A stretch of 64,000 nt of DNA from Gemmatimonadota bacterium (GTDB lineage: Bacteria > ARS69), in NCBI GenBank assembly GCA_030747075.1, contig JASLLL010000006.1:47774-111773 (forward strand), read 5' to 3'. A program made the translations under genes and the position numbers. Shown here one piece after another: positions 58,625 to 64,000 of this stretch. The notes beneath the pieces are model-generated. The model saw nothing but the letters and a program-made list of their open reading frames with translations. It was not told the DNA's origin and searched no databases. Within the stretch, counting starts at the first letter, position 1, and each line of letters begins with the position of its first letter.

Positions 58625-60490
58625 ATGAGAGGCACCCGCACGCACTTCTCCGTGCCGGTCGTTGCGTTCCTGAGCCTGTGGGTAGCGGTTGCGTCTGCCG
58701 CCTCGCCGGTTCCCTCGATGGACGGAGTGCGCGGGATGTTCCGCATTCACGCCGCGGATTCCGCCATTCCCGGCACAGCAACCGCCACCTTCACCGGGCT
58801 GTACACGCAGGAGTGGTACTCATCGGTCGCCTCCCCCCGGGGGCGATCCGAACGGGCGCGGCTCGGGGCGGGTCTCCTCGGGCTGGGGTACGCGGTGTCG
58901 CCGTCGCTGGAGCTGGGATTCCGTGCTTCCGTGGAAAGCCAGCAGGTGGTTGCCCGGGACTCGGACGACGAAGCCAGCGCGCTCGGCGTGGGAGCGTATG
59001 AGGCTCACTTGAAGCATCGCCTTCTCTCTTCGCGATCCGGTGCCTGGAGCCTGGGCGCGGGGGTGTCGGTGGGGACCGCTTCCGGCAATGGGCGCGCGCT
59101 CCTTGGCGAGTGGGATCGGTCCGGCGTGGACCTGACAGGGCGGCTGGCGCTGACCCTCGCGCCGCCCCGGGGAAGCCGCGGAGCCGGGGCGCGCGTCCAC
59201 ATGAACGCCGGCTATCGAAGCGGTACCGGCGGGTTCGATGAAACCGCGCAGCCGGCCATCAATCCGGGTGACACGCCCTCCCGACTGGTGCCCCACGGCG
59301 ATCGCTTTCTATACGGGGTGGGCATGGAGATCCCCGGCCCGGGGGGCTTCGACTTCCTCGCCGAATGCACGGGCGAATACGATGTGAACGAATCCGAAGC
59401 ACTCCCCGTCCATTCCATGAGGATCACCCCGGCGGTTCGATGGACACAGGCGGTCGGGCTCTTCGCCTGGACGGCGGGAGTGGATGTCCGTCTCTCGGAG
59501 GAAGGTTCCGGCCCGGACTGGCAGGCGGTCACGAGCTTCGCCTTCGGGAGCCACCTGGCCCCGCTGTCCGGAGTGCTCCTGGGCTCTGTGCGCCACGGGG
59601 AGACGGGGGATCCGGTGCCGGGGGTGCGGATTGTCGCGCGCAACCGGGACACGCCGCCGACCTGGTCGGACGAGGACGGGAGGTTCCGGCTGGACATCCG
59701 CGAGGGGTACACGGTTCTGGAGATGGAGCGCGACGGGTTCGTTCCCCGGACGCGGGTGGTCGAGGCTCCCGCGGGCGGGGAGACGGAAGTCTCCTGTACG
59801 ATCGTCCCGAGGATGGTCTTTGGTCGCGTCACCGGCCGCGTGCTGGACTCGGAGACAGGCGAACCGCTTCCGGCGCGTGTCGAGGTGGCCGGTGCCGGGA
59901 GCTGGGCCGAAGCGGATCCTGAGAGCGGGACCTACGCCATCGAGCGGGTTCGCGAAGGCGATGTGAACCTCATGGCGCGCGCCGAAGGTTATGACGACGC
60001 CCACGGGAGTACTCGCGTGGTGGCGGGAGAGTCATCGGCGGAGGATCTCTTCATGCAGCGCACGCAACCCGCGCAGCACACGGAGCGGGAGGTGTCGCTC
60101 ACCGAAGGCCTGCCAGCCGGAGCGCCGGTCTGGAGAGTCGCGCCGGAGGGGATTCGCTTTGAGTCCGGCACTGCGACGATTCTCCCCGGCACCGTGGCGT
60201 CGCTGGAGTCGGTCGCCCGCATGCTGTTGGAGAACGACGGAGTCCATGTCCACATCGAGGGGCACACCGACGACATCGGACCGGCCAATCGGAATCTCGC
60301 GCTGTCGCAGCGTCGCGCTGACGCGGTGATGAAGGCTCTGGTGGTGAACTTCGGCGTCGATCCGGATCGCCTCTCGGCGCTGGGCGTGGGGGAGATTGAA
60401 CCCGTGGAAGACAACTCGTCGCCGGAGAACCGTGCACGGAACCGTCGGATTGAGTTTCGTGTCCGGGGAGGGAGGTCCGCGGAGAGATAA
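58625..60490 (+). CDS. OmpA-family outer-membrane protein with carboxypeptidase-regulatory-like repeats
   Basis: A 621-residue exported protein. The ATG follows AGGAGGATG; the signal peptide ends near Ala26 (VASAAS). Residues about 35-310 alternate in beta-strand fashion, suggesting an outer-membrane barrel. Two carboxypeptidase-regulatory-like Ig domains follow at about 315-400 (GSVRHGETGDPVPGVRIVA) and 400-480 (GRVLDSETGEPLPARVEV). An OmpA peptidoglycan-binding domain ends the protein at about 505-615 (GIRFESGTATILPG, VHIEGHTDDIGP, NLALSQRRADAV, NRRIEFRV). It likely connects outer membrane and cell wall. Confidence 0.85.
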   Translation: MRGTRTHFSVPVVAFLSLWVAVASAASPVPSMDGVRGMFRIHAADSAIPGTATATFTGLYTQEWYSSVASPRGRSERARLGAGLLGLGYAVSPSLELGFRASVESQQVVARDSDDEASALGVGAYEAHLKHRLLSSRSGAWSLGAGVSVGTASGNGRALLGEWDRSGVDLTGRLALTLAPPRGSRGAGARVHMNAGYRSGTGGFDETAQPAINPGDTPSRLVPHGDRFLYGVGMEIPGPGGFDFLAECTGEYDVNESEALPVHSMRITPAVRWTQAVGLFAWTAGVDVRLSEEGSGPDWQAVTSFAFGSHLAPLSGVLLGSVRHGETGDPVPGVRIVARNRDTPPTWSDEDGRFRLDIREGYTVLEMERDGFVPRTRVVEAPAGGETEVSCTIVPRMVFGRVTGRVLDSETGEPLPARVEVAGAGSWAEADPESGTYAIERVREGDVNLMARAEGYDDAHGSTRVVAGESSAEDLFMQRTQPAQHTEREVSLTEGLPAGAPVWRVAPEGIRFESGTATILPGTVASLESVARMLLENDGVHVHIEGHTDDIGPANRNLALSQRRADAVMKALVVNFGVDPDRLSALGVGEIEPVEDNSSPENRARNRRIEFRVRGGRSAER

Positions 60491-60500
60491 CAACCCGTCG

Positions 60501-60529
60501 TTGCCCTTCCCGGAAGATGGTCTCATAGT
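60501..60529 (+). promoter_or_regulatory. Promoter of the outer-membrane barrel gene
   Basis: TTGCCC (60501-60506), 17-base spacer, CATAGT (60524-60529). Transcription would start about 40 bases before the ATG at 60576. Confidence 0.5.
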
Positions 60530-60575
60530 GTGAGTTCGCGGCCTCACGGGACCTTCTCAACCGGATCGGTGGTTC

Positions 60576-61328
60576 ATGATCGACCTCTCCAGCCGGTGTC
60601 CTTACTCGCGCGCTCTTGAAGCCTCGGCAGGTGGTGTCCGGCTTCGCATGGTGGCTCTGCTTCTCGGGGCCGCGCTCATTCTCCCCGACTCCGCAAGTGC
60701 CTACGGATCCCGACTTCCCGAGCTGAATCCGTTTGGCGGGAATGACTACGGATTCTCGATCGGCGGGTATGACCCCCGCGATCCCCAGTTCGACGCGCAC
60801 GCGTCCCTGGCCTTCCCGGTGGGCATACGCACTCGGCTGCGCGTATGGGAGTGGGTGTGCGTGGAAGCGGAGGGTGCCTACTTTCGCGCTGGTGGACAGG
60901 GGCACCCGGCGCTGCCGGTGAGCGCGCTCCCGCGCCTCGACGGACTTCTTGTTCGGTTCATGCTCGAGGCGGCCCCCCGGAGCCGGGGACCGGTTCGGCC
61001 CTATGCCGGGGTGGGGCCGGTATTCCTCTCGCTCAGCCGGGATTTTGTGGTCGAGCTTCCGGAGGTTCCGGAGGAGAATGCCATCGCGAGATTCCAGCTC
61101 GGGAAGTGGACCCGATTTGATCTCGGGTGGGCGGCCTGTGCCGGAATGGACTTCCGCATGGGGCGCAGACTCTGTCCCTATGTGGAGGCGCGGTATCTCT
61201 TCGGCAGCCTCACCGTGGAGGAGGTCCTCTTCGGCCTCTGGAGCCGGTCGCCGGAATCGTTGGGGCTGTCGAACACCTACGACTACTCGGGACCCATGGT
61301 GTCAGCGGGTTTGAGGATTCCATTCTGA
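60576..61328 (+). CDS. Putative outer-membrane beta-barrel protein
   Basis: A 250-residue exported protein. The hydrophobic segment MVALLLGAALILPDSASA at about 25-42 is a signal peptide, preceded by a 24-residue N-region if the ATG at 60576 is used; an ATG at 60648 gives a standard signal. The mature part has alternating strands with aromatic girdle residues (YGFSIGGYDPRDPQF, RPYAGVGPVFLSLSRDF, CPYVEARYLFGSLTV) and ends in SAGLRIPF with a C-terminal Phe, as expected for Bam-dependent barrels. Eight to ten strands are likely. Substrate or role unknown. Confidence 0.72.
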   Translation: MIDLSSRCPYSRALEASAGGVRLRMVALLLGAALILPDSASAYGSRLPELNPFGGNDYGFSIGGYDPRDPQFDAHASLAFPVGIRTRLRVWEWVCVEAEGAYFRAGGQGHPALPVSALPRLDGLLVRFMLEAAPRSRGPVRPYAGVGPVFLSLSRDFVVELPEVPEENAIARFQLGKWTRFDLGWAACAGMDFRMGRRLCPYVEARYLFGSLTVEEVLFGLWSRSPESLGLSNTYDYSGPMVSAGLRIPF

Positions 61329-61371
61329 TCTGCTACCGTGAGTGCCTGGAAGCAGGGGAGGACAGAAGAGG

Positions 61372-62034
61372 ATGAAACTCCGTTTCCTCGGTCACTCGGC
61401 GTTTCTTGTGGAGACTTCGTCGGGGCGGTCCATTCTGATTGATCCATTCCTGACAGGGAACCCCGTCGCCGTGGCGGGTCCGGAGGATTTCCCCGGAGTG
61501 GACCTCGTGCTGGTGACGCACGACCACGAGGATCATCTCGGCGACTCCTTCGACATCTGCAAGCAGACGGGGGCCACGCTGGTGGCCATCTACGAGACGG
61601 CTGCGCGTGCGCAGGAAGAGGGCATTGTCGCGGAACCCATGTCCATCGGTGGCGCGATCACGCTCGACGGCCTCGTCATCAACATGGTGAACGCCCAGCA
61701 CGGCGCGGGGCAGGGGCATGCCGCCGGATTCGTTCTGGAGGTGGATGGGAAGGCACTGTACTTTGCCGGGGACACTGCGCTTTTCGGCGATATGAAGCTG
61801 TTTGGCGACCTGTGGGATCTGGACTTCGCCGCGTTGCCGGTAGGGGATCGCTTCACGATGGGGCCAGCCCATGCGGCCATGGCCGTGAAGTTCCTGCGCC
61901 CGACGCATGTCGTCCCGACGCACTACGCGACATTCCCGATCATTCTTCCGGATGCGTCGGATTTCGTGAGGCGGGTGGAAGACCTGGCGCAGGTTCATGC
62001 GCTGGAACCCGGGCAGTCGATGAGCCTGGACTGA
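61372..62034 (+). CDS. UPF0173-type metal-dependent hydrolase (metallo-beta-lactamase fold)
   Basis: A 220-residue cytosolic hydrolase. It opens KLRFLGHSAFLVE and carries the zinc motif VTHDHEDHLGD (HxHxDH). The later ligands are in NAQHGAGQGHAAGFV, YFAGDTALFGDMK and VVPTHYATFP. These are the UPF0173/YtkL-like signatures of the metallo-beta-lactamase superfamily. Natural substrates are unknown; the family is general-purpose hydrolase-like. The ATG at 61372 has GGGGAGG about a dozen bases upstream. An extension of ten codons upstream is possible but unlike the family. Confidence 0.9.
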   Translation: MKLRFLGHSAFLVETSSGRSILIDPFLTGNPVAVAGPEDFPGVDLVLVTHDHEDHLGDSFDICKQTGATLVAIYETAARAQEEGIVAEPMSIGGAITLDGLVINMVNAQHGAGQGHAAGFVLEVDGKALYFAGDTALFGDMKLFGDLWDLDFAALPVGDRFTMGPAHAAMAVKFLRPTHVVPTHYATFPIILPDASDFVRRVEDLAQVHALEPGQSMSLD

Positions 62035-62100
62035 GTCCGATTCGGGGAGGGTGCGAACGCATCCCGCCGGGCCGGTGACGAAGAGGAAGGGGCGAGGGGC

Positions 62101-63846
62101 GTGGATCTCAGACGGACGGGATTGCGAAGCCGGGTCATTCCGGTGATGGCTCTGGTGGCTCTGGCGGCGGCATCGGTGGCTGACGCCACGACATGGCGAG
62201 TTCCGGACGACTTCGCGGTGATCAACAATGCCGTCAACGCGGCGGCCCCCGGGGATTCCATCCTGCTGGCCGGGAACGGGGGGTCCACCTATTTCACGGG
62301 CGGCTCCACGCTGGAAATCGACTTCGACCTCACCATTCAGGGCGGGTGGCGCGCGGACTTCGCGGTGCGGGATCCCTCTCTGTACATCTCTGTCGTGCGG
62401 GATGAAACCATCGGCAGCACCCGGCCGCTGGTGCGCGTGACGGGACCCTGCTCGGTCGTGCTGGACGGCTTCCGGATCCTCGGAGGCGAGACCGGCATCG
62501 AGTCGACGGACGCGGACCTGACCGTTCGGGACTGCGTGACCGAAGACCAGCGAAATACGGACTTCACGACCCCCGGCGGCGGGCTTCGTGTGTCCGGTGG
62601 GACGCTCATGATGGAGCGCACGACGGTCCGGGACGCATATGCGGTCGGTGGCGGCGCGGGCATGTCGCTGACCGGGTTGGCGTCGGCCACGCTGTCGGAC
62701 TGTTCCATTGTCGGCAATCACAGCGCGCTGGCGGGCGCGGGGATTCTGGCGACATCGGTAGCAAGCCTGACGCTCAGCGGAACCACGGTGGCCCGGGACT
62801 CGGCGGACACGGAAGCGGGACTGCTTCTCCTGGAAGGGACATCGCTGACCGCCTCCGATTGCGAGTTTGTCGGCGGTCGGAGTTTCCTGGGGAGCTGCAT
62901 TCGGGTTACGGGTGGAGCGGTTGAGTTTACGGACTGCCGGTTCGATTCCAGCGAGTCGTGGCATGGCGGAGCGATGAGCGTGGAGTCCGCATCTTCTCTG
63001 ACGCTGCGAGGCTGTTCCTTCGAGGAGAACCGCGCAAGATCTACCGGCGGGGCGATTCGTGTTCAGGAGACCCCCATCGACTTTGAAGACTGCCTGTTCC
63101 GTGCGAACCACATGAGCGGGATCGTCCCCAGCATCCCCAGCCGCGGGGGGGCGGTCTGGTCCGTCGGTTGCGACGGGGTCGTGGAGTCGTGCTCGTTTGA
63201 GGACGAAGAGTGCACCGATCGCGGGGGGGCGTGGTACCAGACCGGTGGAGAGGTTGCCTTCGAGGAGTGTGACTTCACGGGGAACACGGCGCGTCTCCAT
63301 GGCGGAGGGATCTACCTGGAAGTGAGCGGAACAGTGACCGCTCACCGGTGTCTTTTCACGGGGAATACGGCAGCGTTCGGCGGGGCTCTGTCGCTGGCCT
63401 TTACGGCGGATGCGGCGCTCAGCCAGTGTACGATTGCGGGAAGCGCGGGCAGGATCTCAGGGGCCGGAGTGTACATCGGCACGGGGGCGGACCTCGTTCT
63501 CACGGACAGCATTGTCTGCTGTTCGCTCCGCGGCGAAGGAATCACCTGTTCGTCCGGCAGTCTCGACGCGTCCTATTCGAACCTGTTCCACGATCCTGCA
63601 GAGAACAACCGTCCGGTCGTGGGAGGAACCTGTCAGAACCCGACCGGCACCTCCGGGAACATCGCAGCCGATCCGCTCTTCTGCGATTCCGCATCCGGCG
63701 ATTATCGTCTCTCCGCCGGCTCGCCCTGCGTTGGCGCGGCGTCGGGTGGCGGGCGCATGGGATCCGAGGAGATCGGGTGCCCGGCCCCGCGTTCGTCCTC
63801 GCTGGAGAGCACAAGCTGGGGTCGCGTGAAGGCGTACTACCGATAA
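62101..63846 (+). CDS. Secreted right-handed parallel beta-helix repeat protein
   Basis: A 581-residue exported protein. The GTG follows an AGGAAGGGGCGAGGGG purine tract; a signal peptide ends near Ala29 (VADAT). From about residue 100 to 500, 20-25-residue turns of the type LTVRDCVTEDQ, ATLSDCSIVGNHS, VEFTDCRFDSSES, LTLRGCSFEENRA and VAFEECDFTGNTA build a right-handed parallel beta-helix of the pectate-lyase/polymorphic-membrane-protein type. Many turns contain Cys. It has no FlgD-like tail, unlike four other secreted proteins here. Function unknown; adhesion or polysaccharide binding is typical of such folds. Confidence 0.82.
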   Translation: MDLRRTGLRSRVIPVMALVALAAASVADATTWRVPDDFAVINNAVNAAAPGDSILLAGNGGSTYFTGGSTLEIDFDLTIQGGWRADFAVRDPSLYISVVRDETIGSTRPLVRVTGPCSVVLDGFRILGGETGIESTDADLTVRDCVTEDQRNTDFTTPGGGLRVSGGTLMMERTTVRDAYAVGGGAGMSLTGLASATLSDCSIVGNHSALAGAGILATSVASLTLSGTTVARDSADTEAGLLLLEGTSLTASDCEFVGGRSFLGSCIRVTGGAVEFTDCRFDSSESWHGGAMSVESASSLTLRGCSFEENRARSTGGAIRVQETPIDFEDCLFRANHMSGIVPSIPSRGGAVWSVGCDGVVESCSFEDEECTDRGGAWYQTGGEVAFEECDFTGNTARLHGGGIYLEVSGTVTAHRCLFTGNTAAFGGALSLAFTADAALSQCTIAGSAGRISGAGVYIGTGADLVLTDSIVCCSLRGEGITCSSGSLDASYSNLFHDPAENNRPVVGGTCQNPTGTSGNIAADPLFCDSASGDYRLSAGSPCVGAASGGGRMGSEEIGCPAPRSSSLESTSWGRVKAYYR

Positions 63847-64000
63847 ATGGAGCCGGTGCCCGGAGGTGGGTTCTGCTGCGGCTTCGCCAGGCGGCGTCTG
63901 GCTGCGTCGCTGGAACGGGATCGATCCTCGACGGGGCCATGGCCCCGCCTCCGGTCGACCCCGCCCCGACTCCTTGCCCGACGCCGCCTGACAAACCCTC
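63847..64000. other. Unassigned right end
   Basis: No gene is supported in the last 154 bp. It contains GC-rich inverted sequences and a 17-base word shared with the korB 3' flank (see rejected items). Confidence 0.5.

Noticed and set aside
12672-63888. A shared 17-base word (GGCGAAGCCGCAGCAGA) at 12672-12688 and, inverted, at 63872-63888, both about 25 bases after stop codons
   Set aside because: At this GC content a 17-base match in 64 kb is not surprising, and its core also occurs in coding sequence near 47865. A genome-wide count in 3' flanks would be needed to revive it.
63542-63994. Minus-strand 150-codon frame at the right end
   Set aside because: It is antisense to the beta-helix gene and rich in Arg/Ser/Gly without start signals.
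1-64000. Search for CRISPR arrays, insertion sequences, integrases and tandem repeats
   Set aside because: No regularly spaced direct repeats, transposase motifs or attachment-site pairs were seen; the protein-level repeats (VCBS, BNR, LVIVD) account for the DNA-level periodicity noticed.

Overview
This window looks like chromosomal housekeeping DNA from a high-GC, Gram-negative bacterium with an outer membrane. It carries a complete Tol-Pal operon, lipoproteins with lipoboxes, an OmpA-type protein and an outer-membrane barrel candidate. Several secreted proteins share a FlgD/Por-like C-terminal domain (GRRV ... WDGR ... GVYFVRL ... KVVRVR), and choice-of-anchor-B, VCBS/FG-GAP and CehA/McbA-type proteins are present. 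That mix suggests an uncultivated FCB-related lineage such as Eisenbacteria, Krumholzibacteriota or Latescibacterota. The lineage is inferred from gene content only; no rRNA is present. I saw no insertion sequences, phage genes, CRISPR arrays or plasmid functions. Genes are tightly packed, with many ATGA, GTGA and TTGA start/stop overlaps.

Layout. 0-5.5 kb: a 5'-truncated GAF-domain protein, then the glycolytic operon gap-pgk-tpiA-secG and a tRNA-Leu(GAG). 5.5-9.7 kb: a PLP aminotransferase coupled to a left-handed beta-helix acyltransferase, ornithine aminotransferase (rocD) and an EamA transporter. 9.7-16.9 kb: a secreted choice-of-anchor-B protein, a DUF2203 protein, and a 2-oxoacid:ferredoxin oxidoreductase (korAB) in an operon with a DHH phosphoesterase. 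17-19.4 kb: PTS Enzyme I and a cobalamin adenosyltransferase. 19.5-23.9 kb: tolQ-tolR-tonB/tolA-tolB-pal plus a LysM lipoprotein, each overlapping the next. 23.9-27.9 kb: a Yip1-like membrane protein, endonuclease IV and a membrane sulfatase-like enzyme. 27.9-33.4 kb: a tetraheme cytochrome c, a MocR-type regulator lacking the PLP lysine, glnA and pruA. 33.4-40.7 kb: a BNR-repeat secreted protein, an orphan helical protein with an ALDH7-type dehydrogenase, an unknown protein and fumC. 40.7-45.4 kb: a 33-codon symporter accessory peptide, a Na+/solute symporter, a PP-loop/NFACT-R enzyme and a sulfatase-TPR lipoprotein, coupled end to end. 45.4-52.2 kb: a secreted PHP metallohydrolase, a VCBS-repeat protein coupled to a pseudokinase, and a 58-residue histone-fold protein. 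52.2-64 kb: rlmN, an SH3 lipoprotein, an orphan histidine kinase, TusA-like, DUF362, thiD, OmpA-like, barrel, UPF0173 hydrolase and parallel beta-helix proteins.

How the genes fit together. RocD, PruA and GlnA connect ornithine and proline carbon to glutamate and glutamine, and the PutP-like symporter could supply proline. KorAB and FumC belong to the (oxidative or reductive) TCA cycle. The Tol-Pal, OmpA and FlgD-tailed proteins point to an elaborate cell surface.

The most unusual items are the stand-alone bacterial histone with its own promoter and terminator, the pseudokinase translationally coupled to a surface VCBS protein, the MocR-like regulator without the Schiff-base lysine, and the symporter small accessory peptide.
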